Source: Candidatus Reconcilbacillus cellulovorans (GTDB lineage: Bacteria; Bacillota; Bacilli; Paenibacillales; Reconciliibacillaceae). Taken from it: 64,000 nt of DNA. Of this stretch, positions 15,766 to 25,066 are shown piece after piece (position 1 is the stretch's first letter; each line of letters starts with the position of its first letter). Under the pieces are notes generated by a model. The model was not told where the DNA came from and searched no databases. It worked only from the letters and a program-made list of their open reading frames with translations. A program made the translations under genes and the position numbers. The DNA is taken from contig MOXJ01000014.1 in assembly GCA_002507565.1 (NCBI GenBank), positions 49,601 to 113,600 on the forward strand. Direction: 5' to 3'.

Positions 15766-17681
15766 GCGTGCACCCCTTTCTCCAGTTCATCCGGCTCGAT
15801 GTGATAGCCGGGATCGTCGAACACCGACCGGAGGAACATGCAGGCCAGCGTCAGCGCCAGCCCGGCGCCGGCGACGATATAGTTGTTGAACAGCGCGGCC
15901 AGAACGCCGTTGGCGAACTCGTAATCGGCGTACATGAACCCGAAACCGGCGATGAATAGCCCAAGCGCCATCAGGAACGGCAAAATCGACGGCGACGGCA
16001 TGTGAATCGGACCGACCGGTTCGGCCGGCACCGGCTCGCGGCGTCCTTCCATCTTCAGTCTGAACAGCTCGTCGATGCCGCGCACGAGCGGAATCTGTTT
16101 GAAATTGTACTCCGGCGCCGGCGACGACATCGACCACTCCAGCGTCCGGCCGTCCCACGGGTCGGCGGGCGCGTCCTTGGGCTTGCGGAACGTGATGATC
16201 ATGTTGATCACAAGCACCAGCATGGCGAAACCCATCAGATAGGCGCCGATCGAGCTGACGAAATTCAGCGTGTCCCAGCCCTGCCCCGCCAAATACTGAT
16301 AATACCGCCGCGGCATCCCCCACAGCCCGAGGAAATGCTGCACGAAAAATGTCAGATGAAAACCGATCGTAAACGTCCAGAACGTGACTTTGCCGAGCCG
16401 CTCGTCGAGCGCGCGGCCAAACATTTTCGGCCACCAGTAAAACAGCCCGGCGAAAATGCCCGAGAACAGACCGCCTACGATCGTATAGTGGAAATGCGCG
16501 ACGACGAAATACGAATCGTGATATTGCCAGTCGGCCGCGGCGGACGCCAGCATGACGCCGGTGACGCCGCCCATCGTGAACGTCGGGATGAAGCCGAGTG
16601 CGAACAAACTGGCCGTCGTGAACTTGAACTGGCCGCCCCAGATGGTGAACACCCAGTTGAACACCTTGATGCCCGTCGGCACGGCGATCAGCATCGTCGC
16701 AACCGCGAAAATCGAGTTGGCGATCGGCCCCATGCCGGTCGTAAACATATGGTGCGCCCACACCATAAAGCTCAAGAATCCGATCAGCGCGAGCGCGAAC
16801 ACCATCGACCCGTAGCCGAACAACCGCTTGCGCGAAAACGTGCTGAGCACTTCCGAAATGATGCCGAACGCCGGCACGATCAGAATGTACACTTCGGGAT
16901 GGCCGAAAATCCAGAAAATGTGCTGCCACAGCACGACGTTTCCGCCGGCCGCCACATCGAAAAAGTTCGCGCGGAACAGCCGGTCGAACATCAGCAGCAC
17001 GAGCCCGACCGTAATCGCGGGAAAAGCGAACAGGATCAACAGCGACGTAATAAACGACGCCCACGTGAACATCGGCATCCGCATGAACGTCATGCCCGGC
17101 GCGCGCATATTGATGATCGTCACCAGAAAATTGATGCCGCCGATCAGGGAACCGATCCCGGAAATCTGCAGGCCGAGCACGTAAAAATCAATGCCGCGGC
17201 CGCTGTAGTTCGGGTCCGACGACAGCGGCGTGTACGCCGTCCATCCGGCGTCCGGAGCGCCGTGCAAAAACCAACTGACGTTCAGAAGAATGCCGCCGAA
17301 CAGAAATACCCAGAAGCTGAACGCGTTCAGAAACGGGAACGCGACGTCGCGAGCGCCGATCTGAAGCGGCACGACCGCGTTCATGAACGCGAACAGAAGC
17401 GGCATCGCCGCGAAAAAGATCATCGTCGTGCCGTGCATCGTCAGCACTTGGTTGTACGTCGAGGCGTCGAGGAAATCGTTTTGCGGATACATCAGCTGCA
17501 TGCGGATCAGAATCGCCTCGAGCCCGCCGAGCGCAAAGAAAAACAGACCGCCGAACAGGTACAAAATCGCGATTTTCTTGTGATCGACGGTCGTCAGCCA
17601 GTCCATGATCCCGCGATACCGTTTAACCGCGTGGGCATGCGCGCCGATCGCCGCATGCGCGTGCGCGTGTGCGTGAGCCAA
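15762..17681 (-). CDS. ctaD: Cytochrome c oxidase subunit I (caa3)
   Basis: Catalytic heme-copper subunit that reduces O2 and pumps protons. CuB and heme ligands are visible in HGTTMIFF, HPEVYILIVPAFGI (His and the cross-linked Tyr), WAHHMFTTGM and AHFHYTIVGG. The last two helices correspond to the subunit III extension of Bacillus CtaD, and the length of ~639 fits that fusion. I prefer TTG 17681, with GGGGAGGG eight bases upstream, over the ATG 27 bases earlier, which has no ribosome site. With this start the protein begins with an unusual His-rich stretch (AHAHAHAHAAIGAHAHA) before the conserved RYRGIMDWL. It follows ctaC by 63 bases. Confidence 0.95.
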   Translation of the reverse strand: MAHAHAHAHAAIGAHAHAVKRYRGIMDWLTTVDHKKIAILYLFGGLFFFALGGLEAILIRMQLMYPQNDFLDASTYNQVLTMHGTTMIFFAAMPLLFAFMNAVVPLQIGARDVAFPFLNAFSFWVFLFGGILLNVSWFLHGAPDAGWTAYTPLSSDPNYSGRGIDFYVLGLQISGIGSLIGGINFLVTIINMRAPGMTFMRMPMFTWASFITSLLILFAFPAITVGLVLLMFDRLFRANFFDVAAGGNVVLWQHIFWIFGHPEVYILIVPAFGIISEVLSTFSRKRLFGYGSMVFALALIGFLSFMVWAHHMFTTGMGPIANSIFAVATMLIAVPTGIKVFNWVFTIWGGQFKFTTASLFALGFIPTFTMGGVTGVMLASAAADWQYHDSYFVVAHFHYTIVGGLFSGIFAGLFYWWPKMFGRALDERLGKVTFWTFTIGFHLTFFVQHFLGLWGMPRRYYQYLAGQGWDTLNFVSSIGAYLMGFAMLVLVINMIITFRKPKDAPADPWDGRTLEWSMSSPAPEYNFKQIPLVRGIDELFRLKMEGRREPVPAEPVGPIHMPSPSILPFLMALGLFIAGFGFMYADYEFANGVLAALFNNYIVAGAGLALTLACMFLRSVFDDPGYHIEPDELEKGVHA

Positions 17682-17744
17682 CGTCGTTCCCTCCCCAGGG
17701 CGGATCATCCGTGCCGAACGCCGGCGGAACCGTCCCGCCTCCGC

Positions 17745-18860
17745 TCATTGCTGCTTCTGCGCCATCAGAAACTCGACCAACGCTTCGAGCTGTTCGTCGG
17801 ACAGCGGCCCGCCGGCCACCGTATATTCCATCTTGCTGCCCTCGACGTTTTGCACGTTGGGCATCAGGTTGCCCGGCTTGACGCTTTGCGGATCTTTCAG
17901 CCAGACCGTCAGGTTTTCCCGCACTTTCGCCGGATCGACGTCCGCTTCACCGTGCGCGCGGTTCAGCAAAATGCCCGCAATCGTCTCGCGGTCGGCCACG
18001 TTGACGAGGCTCGGACCGGCCGAACCGCCGCTCAGTTTCATCTGGCCGGTCGCGTCGTCCGTCACGTAGGCCGCGTGGCAGACGAGACACGACTGTTTAA
18101 AAATCTGTTCGCCCTGCTTCGCCTTGTCCGACAGCGCGACCTGAGGCGGCCGCTGCATGTCGGCGACCCACCGGTCGAACTCTTCCTGCGAAACGGCTTT
18201 GACGCGGAAATACATGTTCGCGTGCGACAACCCGCACAACTCGGCGCATTGGCCCTGATAGACGCCCGGCTCGTCCGCCTGGAGCGTCAGCGTCTGGGTT
18301 AGACCGGGATTGGCGTCCTTCTTGCCGCCGAGCGACGGCACCCAGAACGAATGGATGACGTCCGCCGATTCGAGTTGGAACGCCACCTTTTTACCGACGG
18401 GAATGACGACTTCCTGCGCCGTCTTCAGTTTATAGTCGGGATATTCGAACTCCCACCAGAATTGGTGGGCGGTTACTTTCACCTTCAGCGTTTCCGGATC
18501 GTTCGTATGATCGCGATCCAGCTTGAACGTGTAGACGAGCGTCGGAGTCCCGATAATGATCAGTAGGATGAACGGGATGACCGTCCATAGAATTTCCAAT
18601 TTCATATTCCCTTCTACTTGTTTGGGATATTCTTTCTGTCCCTTCCAGCGGAATCGAATAAGCGCATATGTGTACAGCACAAACACGACCAGCAGCACCA
18701 AAATCATGACGCCGCTCGTCAGCACGATCAGGAACCGGGCGTCGTCGGCGGCCGGGCCTTTCGGCTGAAGCGCCGACACGTCGTCGCGCCCGCAACCCGC
18801 CAGCAGCAAGATCGTTCCGAAAACCCCGAGCCGGGTCAGCCACCGTCTCCAACTCCGCAC
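17745..18860 (-). CDS. ctaC: Cytochrome c oxidase subunit II with fused cytochrome c (caa3)
   Basis: Membrane-anchored electron-entry subunit. A lipoprotein signal with lipobox LLLAGC is followed by two membrane helices, a cupredoxin domain with the CuA ligands in CAELCGLSHANM, and a C-terminal cytochrome c domain with heme motif CLVCH and a distal Met (PGNLMPNV). That fusion defines the caa3 type. Length 371 is near the Bacillus CtaC (~356). GTG 18860 is the start. A strong promoter is visible at 18897-18926. It is the first gene of ctaCDEFG-ctaM; ctaA/ctaB heme A synthesis genes are not in the window. Confidence 0.95.
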   Translation of the reverse strand: MRSWRRWLTRLGVFGTILLLAGCGRDDVSALQPKGPAADDARFLIVLTSGVMILVLLVVFVLYTYALIRFRWKGQKEYPKQVEGNMKLEILWTVIPFILLIIIGTPTLVYTFKLDRDHTNDPETLKVKVTAHQFWWEFEYPDYKLKTAQEVVIPVGKKVAFQLESADVIHSFWVPSLGGKKDANPGLTQTLTLQADEPGVYQGQCAELCGLSHANMYFRVKAVSQEEFDRWVADMQRPPQVALSDKAKQGEQIFKQSCLVCHAAYVTDDATGQMKLSGGSAGPSLVNVADRETIAGILLNRAHGEADVDPAKVRENLTVWLKDPQSVKPGNLMPNVQNVEGSKMEYTVAGGPLSDEQLEALVEFLMAQKQQ

Positions 18861-18896
18861 GTTCGATCAACCCCACGTTCAGTCGGAATCGCTTTA

Positions 18897-18926
18897 ACTA
18901 TAAATGCGAATCCGTTTCCTTGTCAA
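18897..18926 (-). promoter_or_regulatory. Promoter of the cta operon
   Basis: On the minus strand TTGACA (18926-18921), an 18-base spacer and TATAGT (18902-18897) lie about 40 bases before the ctaC start. Confidence 0.7.
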
Positions 18927-19074
18927 TCCGCGTCGAAAAGCGTTCACAAAACGTTCTAAAATTTATTTATTTCGTTTCCCAAAATCCGCCTCGCTATACC
19001 GCGCGTAGCCGAAGGCAAGTCCGGGAACACCAAGAACAGCCGCATCATCGCGAAATGAAAGGGGGCTATCGGCC

Positions 19075-19740
19075 GTGAAACGCGCAATCGCCGTCGCCGC
19101 CGCTTTCGCTCTGCTCGCCGCCGGCTGCGCGCAAACGTACGTCAACCGGTTTCGCCACGGTCCGACCGACTATTCGACCAAAGTCGGGGAAGAACACGAA
19201 TTGCCGAACCCCCGCGCCCGTGTCGCACCGAACGAGAACGCGGCGCCGCGGGGAGAGATCGACGCCGTCCGGCCGCTTCGGCTTGATCACGACACTGCGG
19301 CCAAAATTCGCGACCTGAAAGGCATACGCGACGCTTTCGTCGCCTTATCCGGGCCGAACGCCTACGTCGCCGTCATCCTGGACGCCACGGCGACGGGCAC
19401 GAAAGGCAAAGGGCGACTCAACCGCAGCGACCGGTCGATGTCGTCGGCGGACATGAACGACCGTTCCGATGTTCGGCGGAAACTCGATCCCGGCACCGTC
19501 CTGACGGAAAAATACTCGTACCTGCACGTTCCCAACGCCGGCGATCTGTCCGACGAACTGCAGCTGAAAATCGCGGATCTCGTCCGGACGACGCGCCCTG
19601 AAATCGCGCGAGTCCACATTTCCGCCAACGCCGAATTCGTCAACCTGATGAGCCGACTTGCGCTGCACGAATGGCAAGGCGGCCGGGCGGACGATTTTGC
19701 GCGCCCGTTTTACGAAACGGTCTCGAAGCTGTTCCCGTAG
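19075..19740 (+). CDS. YhcN/YlaJ-family sporulation lipoprotein
   Basis: 221 residues starting at GTG 19075 behind AAAGGGGGC. The lipobox is LLAAGC, giving a mature lipoprotein. The body shows the YhcN/YlaJ pattern: repeated I-x-D-L-x-G-x-R-A-V-like strands (IRDLKGIRDAFVALSG), a predicted alpha/beta ring-building fold, and VHISANAEFVNLMSRLA. Such proteins are found in the spore or forespore membrane of Bacillus and related genera. The gene is divergent from the cta operon and precedes motAB by 64 bases. Confidence 0.8.
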   Translation: MKRAIAVAAAFALLAAGCAQTYVNRFRHGPTDYSTKVGEEHELPNPRARVAPNENAAPRGEIDAVRPLRLDHDTAAKIRDLKGIRDAFVALSGPNAYVAVILDATATGTKGKGRLNRSDRSMSSADMNDRSDVRRKLDPGTVLTEKYSYLHVPNAGDLSDELQLKIADLVRTTRPEIARVHISANAEFVNLMSRLALHEWQGGRADDFARPFYETVSKLFP

Positions 19741-19804
19741 CCTAAACTTTCCCCGCCGCCTCGCCGATATTATCACTAATCCGAAGCGAGGTGGCTTGGA
19801 GAAA

Positions 19805-20650
19805 ATGGAACGGTCGACGATCATCGGCATCCTGCTCGGCGTGATCGCCGTCGGCGGCGGCATGTATTTCAAACACGCGCCGTTCGCGATGTTGATCAAC
19901 CCGGCCGCCTTTCTCATCATCATCGTCGGAACGACGGCGTCGATCTTCGTCGCCTTTCCGATGTCCGACCTAAAGAAAATTCCGCATCTGTTCCGGATCG
20001 TCTTCACGCGCCAGAAACTTCTATCCAAAAAACGGCTGATCGGCATGTTCGTCGAGTGGGTGACGATCGCCCGCCGCGAAGGATTGCTCGCACTGGAAAA
20101 CAAGCTGGACGAGATCGAGGACCCGTTCCTCAAAAACGGATTGCGCATGATCATCGACGGCAACGACCAGGATTTCATCCACGACGTCCTGATGGAAGAA
20201 ATCCGAGCCATGGAAGAACGCCACCGTTCCGGCGCGCAGATTTTCTCGCAGGCCGGCACGTATGCGCCGACGCTCGGCGTGCTCGGCGCCGTCGTCGGAT
20301 TGATCGCCGCCCTCGGCAACCTGAGCGACATCGACCAGCTCGGCGTATCGATCGCCGCCGCGTTCGTGGCGACGATGCTCGGTATTTTCACCGGCTACGT
20401 GCTGTGGCACCCGATGGCGAACAAACTGCGGCAGCTCTCGAAGAAAGAAGTCGAACTCAAACTGATGATGATCGAAGGGCTGCTGTCGATCCAGGCCGGT
20501 ATCTCCGCCATCGCGATCGAGCAGAAATTGTCCGTCTTCCTGACGCCGACCGAACGCGCGGAAGAAGAGGAAAAAGCCGAGGAGGAAGACGAGGCGAAAG
20601 GGGAGGCGGCGCATGAAGGGCAAGGCAAGGCTAAGGCACTCGTCTCATGA
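19805..20650 (+). CDS. motA: Flagellar motor stator protein MotA
   Basis: 281 residues, four membrane helices, forming with MotB the ion-conducting stator that drives flagellar rotation. The segments ARREGLLALE, LRMIIDG, EAMEERH-like (RAMEERHRSGA), QAGTYAPTLGVLGAVVGLI and GIFTGYVLWHP match Bacillus MotA closely. ATG 19805 has CTTGGAG just before it. The C-terminus is an acidic Glu-rich tail (AEEEEKAEEEDEA) longer than in B. subtilis. It overlaps motB by 38 bases. The Na+-type MotP cannot be strictly excluded. Confidence 0.9.
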   Translation: MERSTIIGILLGVIAVGGGMYFKHAPFAMLINPAAFLIIIVGTTASIFVAFPMSDLKKIPHLFRIVFTRQKLLSKKRLIGMFVEWVTIARREGLLALENKLDEIEDPFLKNGLRMIIDGNDQDFIHDVLMEEIRAMEERHRSGAQIFSQAGTYAPTLGVLGAVVGLIAALGNLSDIDQLGVSIAAAFVATMLGIFTGYVLWHPMANKLRQLSKKEVELKLMMIEGLLSIQAGISAIAIEQKLSVFLTPTERAEEEEKAEEEDEAKGEAAHEGQGKAKALVS

Positions 20651-21485
20651 AGACGATCATCTCAACGAGACTTGGCTTATTCCATATGCCGACCTACTGA
20701 CGCTGCTTCTCGCGCTGTTCATCGTGCTGTTCGCCTCCAGCACGATCGACGCGAAAAAATTCGACCGGCTGCGCCAGGCGCTCATCTCCGCCTTCAACGG
20801 CGGACCGAACTTTTTCGAAGTTTCGCGCACGGTGCCGATGCCGCTCGAAGACAATCTCCCTCCCCGGCAGCAAGAGGATAAGGACAGACTGGCTTCCGTA
20901 CAGGCTGAAAACCGACAGACGCTTACGGAAGAAGACCGGCGAAAGCTCGAAGAACAGCGCCGCATCATGGAAGAGTTGTCCCAGTTGAAACAGCAGGTTG
21001 ACCAATTTATCGCCGCCAACAATCTGGGAACGCAACTGGAAACGGTGCTGACCGAACAGCTGCTCAAAATCGTCATTCGCGACACGACACTGTTCGATTC
21101 CGGCAGCGCGACGGTCAAGCCGCAGGGCCGCGTACTGGCGAGAGCGATCGGCGAAATCCTGGTCCGTTACCCCGATTATCGCGTAGAAATCGGCGGCCAT
21201 ACGGACAATGTGCCGATCCACAATCGCGAATTCGATTCGAATTGGGAGCTCAGTTTCGCGCGCGCCTACAACTTCATGAAACTGATGGAGCAAACGCCGG
21301 GGCTCGACCCCGCTCGGTTTCAACCCGTGGCGTACGGCGAATTCAGTCCGATCGACACGAACGCGACGCCGGAAGGGCGGGCGCGAAACCGGCGCGTCGA
21401 AGTGGCGATTTTCAAGACAATGGGCAACCGAACGGCCGTCCCGCTCCAGGACGTCGGCCGCGCGGCCGTCAGCCCAAGGCCGTAA
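20613..21485 (+). CDS. motB: Flagellar motor stator protein MotB
   Basis: 290 residues with one N-terminal membrane helix containing the proton-carrying Asp in PYADLLTLLLALF, a plug/linker coiled-coil stretch rich in Glu and Gln (~90-135), and a C-terminal OmpA-like peptidoglycan-binding domain. That domain carries the signature GGHTDNVPI...NWELSFARA and ends with NRRVEVAIF. The domain anchors the stator to the wall. The gene begins inside motA, indicating coupling, and ends before a terminator at 21555. Confidence 0.92.
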   Translation: MKGKARLRHSSHEDDHLNETWLIPYADLLTLLLALFIVLFASSTIDAKKFDRLRQALISAFNGGPNFFEVSRTVPMPLEDNLPPRQQEDKDRLASVQAENRQTLTEEDRRKLEEQRRIMEELSQLKQQVDQFIAANNLGTQLETVLTEQLLKIVIRDTTLFDSGSATVKPQGRVLARAIGEILVRYPDYRVEIGGHTDNVPIHNREFDSNWELSFARAYNFMKLMEQTPGLDPARFQPVAYGEFSPIDTNATPEGRARNRRVEVAIFKTMGNRTAVPLQDVGRAAVSPRP

Positions 21486-21554
21486 AGAACCGCCGGCGGA
21501 CGACGGTTAAAGCGTTCCTCGCCGAACCAGCTTTTCAGGTGTAACGGAACGCAG

Positions 21555-21577
21555 ACGGCGTTTGCCGTTTTTTTATT
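21555..21577 (+). terminator. Rho-independent terminator after motAB
   Basis: ACGGC (21555-21559), loop GTTT, GCCGT, then a run of seven T and ATTT. Confidence 0.75.
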
Positions 21578-21630
21578 TGCCGCGATCCGTTCGCCGCCAA
21601 GCGACGACGCGCACAAGGAGGTTGCCGTTC

Positions 21631-22800
21631 ATGCGTCTTCTCTCGATCGAACCGACGCCGAGTCCGCATACGATGAAACTGAACGTCGACGAAACGCTGC
21701 CGGCGGGCGTCCGGCATACGTATACGCCCGACCGCAAGGATGCGGCGCCGCCGCTGATCCGCCGCATTCTCGCCATTCCGGGCGTAAAGGCGGTGTTCCG
21801 TACCGCCGATTTCCTAGCGGTCGACCGTGTACCGAGTGGTGACTGGGAAGAGATTTTGACCCACATCCGCGACATTTTCGGCGCGACGGACGTTGCGGCG
21901 CCCGACGCGGCCCACGGCGACGACACGGCCGAAAACTTCGGAGAAGTGCAAGTTTTCGTCCAGGTGTTCCGCGGCATCCCGATCCAGGTGCGCGCCCGCA
22001 TCGGCGATCGGGAAGCACGTGCGGGTCTGCCGGAACGATTCGCGGCGGCGGTCGACCGCGCGACGCGCGCCTCCCCGACGCTGCTGAAAGAACGCCGTCT
22101 CGAACCGTGGGGCGTCCGGTACGGCGACCCGGAAGCGATCGCGCGCGAAGTCGCGGAAGAAATCGACGCCGCCTACGACGACGACAGGCTTGCCGAACTC
22201 GTCGAACGGGCCGCGCGGCATACCCCGGAAGAAGCCGTCCGCGACGAGGGAAGCGAACTTTTCGCCCCGCCGCGTGCGAGCGCCGAAGACGTCGAACAGG
22301 CGTTCAAAAGCGCGGACTGGAAAACGCGCTATGCGGCCCTGCTTCGCTGGAAGCCGACGCCGGAGCGGTTCGACCTGCTCGAACGGGCGATCCGCGACGA
22401 ACATACGTCCGTTCGACGGCTGGCCGCCGTTTATTTGAGCGAATTGCGGACGCCGGAGGCGATGAGGCTTCTGTTCGAGGCGCTCAAGGACCCGTCGGCC
22501 GCCGTCCGCCGCACCGTCGGCGACGCGCTGTCCGACTGGGGCGACCCGGCCGCGACCGGTCCGATGGCCGAAGCGCTGCGCGACCCGAACAAGCTGGTTC
22601 GCTGGCGTGCGGCGCGGTTTATGTACGAAGTCGGCGACGATTCCGCCTTGGAGGCGCTGCGCGCCGCGGAAGCCGTCGAACCCGAGTTCGAGGTGCGGCT
22701 GCAGATGCGGATGGCGATCGAACGCATCGAACGCGGCGAAGAGGCGAGCGGAACTGTCTGGCAGCAAATGACGAGACAACGGAAAGGGGATCGGTCTTGA
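21631..22800 (+). CDS. CvfC-like protein: NifU/Nfu N-terminal domain plus HEAT repeats
   Basis: 389 residues. The first ~85 residues resemble the Nfu N-terminal scaffold domain (IEPTPSPHTMKLNVDETLPAG...IPGVKAVF; key parts PTPSPHTMK and GVKAVFR). The C-terminal ~150 residues are HEAT/PBS-lyase-like repeats of about 30 residues (RRLAAVYLSELRTPEAMRLL, RRTVGDALSDWGDPAATGPM, RWRAARFMYEVGDDSALEAL). This combination is known in Firmicutes as conserved virulence factor C / YpgR; its biochemical role is unsettled. ATG 21631 is preceded by AAGGAGG. It overlaps the next gene by four bases (TTGA), so the pair is an operon. Confidence 0.78.
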   Translation: MRLLSIEPTPSPHTMKLNVDETLPAGVRHTYTPDRKDAAPPLIRRILAIPGVKAVFRTADFLAVDRVPSGDWEEILTHIRDIFGATDVAAPDAAHGDDTAENFGEVQVFVQVFRGIPIQVRARIGDREARAGLPERFAAAVDRATRASPTLLKERRLEPWGVRYGDPEAIAREVAEEIDAAYDDDRLAELVERAARHTPEEAVRDEGSELFAPPRASAEDVEQAFKSADWKTRYAALLRWKPTPERFDLLERAIRDEHTSVRRLAAVYLSELRTPEAMRLLFEALKDPSAAVRRTVGDALSDWGDPAATGPMAEALRDPNKLVRWRAARFMYEVGDDSALEALRAAEAVEPEFEVRLQMRMAIERIERGEEASGTVWQQMTRQRKGDRS

Positions 22801-23627
22801 ACCACTATCGCATGCTCGTCGTCGATCTCGACGACACGCTTCTAACCGACGACCGCACCGTCACCGACGCCACCCGCGCCGCCCTCGCCGAGGCGGCCGC
22901 GCGCGGCGTCGTCGTCACGCTGGCGACCGGCCGCATGTACGCGTCGGCGCGCCGCATTGCAGAATCGTTGAGGCTGGACGTGCCGATCATTACGTATCAG
23001 GGCGCGCTCGTCAAAACGTTGGACGGCCGCGTCCTCTACGAACGGACGGTGCCGCGCGACGTAGCGGAGCGGTTTTGGCAGTATTGCAAACAAAACCGGC
23101 TTCACCTGCATGTTTATCACGACGACACGCTATACGTTCCGGAAGACAACGACAAATCGCGGGAATACGCGGCTCTGTCTGAAGTGCCGTTCGTCGTCGA
23201 ACCGAACCTCGGCCGGTTGATCGGCCTGCCGCTTCCGAAAATGCTCGTTGTCGACGACCCCGAACGGCTCGACCGAATCATGCCGGAACTGCGCGATATG
23301 TTCGGCGACCGGGCCCACATCACGAAATCGAAGCCGCATTATCTCGAAGTGCTGCATCCCGAAGCGACGAAAGGACACGCGATCCGGTTTCTCGCCGCGC
23401 ATTTCGGATGCGACATGAAGGAAGTGATCGCCGTCGGCGATAGCTGGAACGACCGCGACATGATCGAGGCGGCCGGCCTCGGCGTCGCGATGGGCAACGC
23501 CGTCGAACCGCTCAAGGCGGTCGCCGATTTCATCACGGCGACGAACAACGAAGACGGCGTCCGGCTCGTCGTCGAGCGGTTCATCCTCGGCCGCGAGCCG
23601 TCTACCACGCCCTCGCGAGCGTCCTGA
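22797..23627 (+). CDS. Cof-type HAD-superfamily phosphatase
   Basis: 276 residues from TTG 22797, which overlaps the preceding stop; AAAGGGGA is six bases upstream. HAD motif I is VVDLDDTLL (nucleophile and acid Asp), motif II is TLATGRMY, the motif III Lys sits near SKPHYLEV, and motif IV is VGDSWNDRDMIEAA. The C2-type cap lies between. Cof-like phosphatases act on sugar phosphates or nucleotides such as FMN precursors; the substrate is not predictable. Its 3' end overlaps the convergent membrane-protein gene by 26 bases. Confidence 0.88.
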   Translation: MNHYRMLVVDLDDTLLTDDRTVTDATRAALAEAAARGVVVTLATGRMYASARRIAESLRLDVPIITYQGALVKTLDGRVLYERTVPRDVAERFWQYCKQNRLHLHVYHDDTLYVPEDNDKSREYAALSEVPFVVEPNLGRLIGLPLPKMLVVDDPERLDRIMPELRDMFGDRAHITKSKPHYLEVLHPEATKGHAIRFLAAHFGCDMKEVIAVGDSWNDRDMIEAAGLGVAMGNAVEPLKAVADFITATNNEDGVRLVVERFILGREPSTTPSRAS

Positions 23628-25044
23628 CCGTAACGACGGCCGATACGGCGACGATGACGTCGAACGACACATTGAACAAAAACAAATGTTTTTCAATGTC
23701 TGCAAAACCGTCGGCCACGATCGGCACGACGAGCTGCAGCAGGCCGTCCGCGGCGAACGCGAGCCAGAACGCTGCGGCCATTGCCGTCCGAGTTCGCCCC
23801 ATGGCGCGCGCCTTCAGCAGCACGCGCGTCGCGCTCACGGCGAACAACCCGAACACGAGCGCGATCGTCCCGATGTGATGCGGAACGACATGTTTTTTGA
23901 AGTCGCTCCAGAACGACCAGGCTGTGCTGACGGCGCCGTACGGTTTTCCGGCGGACGGTTCGTAGTTGCCGAGATATCCCGGCTTGATCATGAACGCGCC
24001 TTCGGCCGCCTTGAACACGTTGCGGATCAACCGGTCGGGATGACGCAAGTAAAACAGCACGACGTCCGCATGACTGACGCGCGAATAGAACAGTTGCTTC
24101 ATTTCCTCGCTTTCCTGCGGAATCGGCGCCGGCTGAAAATAGTGATACCCGGCGTTGACCGCCAGTTTCGGATCGAGTCCGAGTTCGCGCAGGTCGGCTT
24201 GCGGGTCGTTAGATTCGCGCAAAATCCCGAAGAACACCGACTGGTACAGGTTGATATGTTTCAGCCCGCTCGGGTTGGCCGCAAACACCACCGCCGCGCA
24301 GACGACCACCGCAACCGCCCCAATGCGCGCCGTCACCCGGAACCGCCGGTCGTCCGGCCGCAGGCGGGAAAACATCCACCCCGCGACCGCAAACGGCAGC
24401 GCCGCCGGCGTATACTGGAGCTTCGATCCGGCCAGCCACGCCGCCGCGACGAAATAAGCGGCGAGCAACCGGACCGGCGGTTTTTCCCGCGACACGAGCG
24501 CCACGACCGTCAGTACCAGAAACAGCGTCGAAAGAAACGCGACCGGTTCGCCGTAGAATGAGTTGAAATATGCGACATAGCCGAGATCGGCGAACACGAA
24601 CAGCACCACCAGCGCAGCCGTCCAGCGCACGGCCGCCGCTTCCCGCCGAAGCATCCACATCAGCAACGCGCACGCCGTCACGAACGACACTGCGTATACG
24701 GCGGACAACCACCGGATGTCGAACCAGCCGTCGCGCGTGAACATCCTCTCCGCATACACCGCCAACGCGAGCAGCGGCACCTGGGTCGATACATACCCGC
24801 CGTTCGTGAAAAACTTCGGATCCCACCGATACAGATGGTGGAAATAACCGAAAAACAGCATGTCCCGGTTTTGTTCCGACATCCCGTAATACAGACCGAC
24901 AGTGCTCATGACGCGTAGGAAATCACCGCTGTCTGCAAGCCCGATAAGCGGCGGCACGAACAGAAAATAGACAAGCACTACCGCCGCGCCGCCGATCGCC
25001 GCAGCCTCCGGCAAACGCCTCGACCATCTGCGGAAAACGCCCAT
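23602..25044 (-). CDS. Polytopic membrane protein, glycosyltransferase-like (possible WsfD/GT-C type)
   Basis: 480 residues with about eleven hydrophobic segments. After the first helix comes the short loop LADSGDFLRVMSTVGLY, an Asp-containing first external loop like that of GT-C glycosyltransferases. Another conserved-looking block is YFNSFYGEPVAFLST. This pattern recalls glycan-biosynthesis hexose transferases of the WsfD type, which would modify surface glycans from a lipid-linked donor; that is a memory-based guess. ATG 25044 has GGGAGGAAGGAC directly before it. It is convergent and overlapping with the HAD gene and lies just downstream of the AraC regulator gene on the same strand. Confidence 0.6.
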   Translation of the reverse strand: MGVFRRWSRRLPEAAAIGGAAVVLVYFLFVPPLIGLADSGDFLRVMSTVGLYYGMSEQNRDMLFFGYFHHLYRWDPKFFTNGGYVSTQVPLLALAVYAERMFTRDGWFDIRWLSAVYAVSFVTACALLMWMLRREAAAVRWTAALVVLFVFADLGYVAYFNSFYGEPVAFLSTLFLVLTVVALVSREKPPVRLLAAYFVAAAWLAGSKLQYTPAALPFAVAGWMFSRLRPDDRRFRVTARIGAVAVVVCAAVVFAANPSGLKHINLYQSVFFGILRESNDPQADLRELGLDPKLAVNAGYHYFQPAPIPQESEEMKQLFYSRVSHADVVLFYLRHPDRLIRNVFKAAEGAFMIKPGYLGNYEPSAGKPYGAVSTAWSFWSDFKKHVVPHHIGTIALVFGLFAVSATRVLLKARAMGRTRTAMAAAFWLAFAADGLLQLVVPIVADGFADIEKHLFLFNVSFDVIVAVSAVVTVRTLARAW

Positions 25045-25066
25045 GTCCTTCCTCCCCCGATCCGAA

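Noticed and set aside
16002..18302. 766-codon plus-strand frame opposite ctaD/ctaC
   Set aside because: Composition (His, Arg, Gln, Glu) is that of an antisense frame of hydrophobic coding DNA; the oxidase genes on the other strand are certain.
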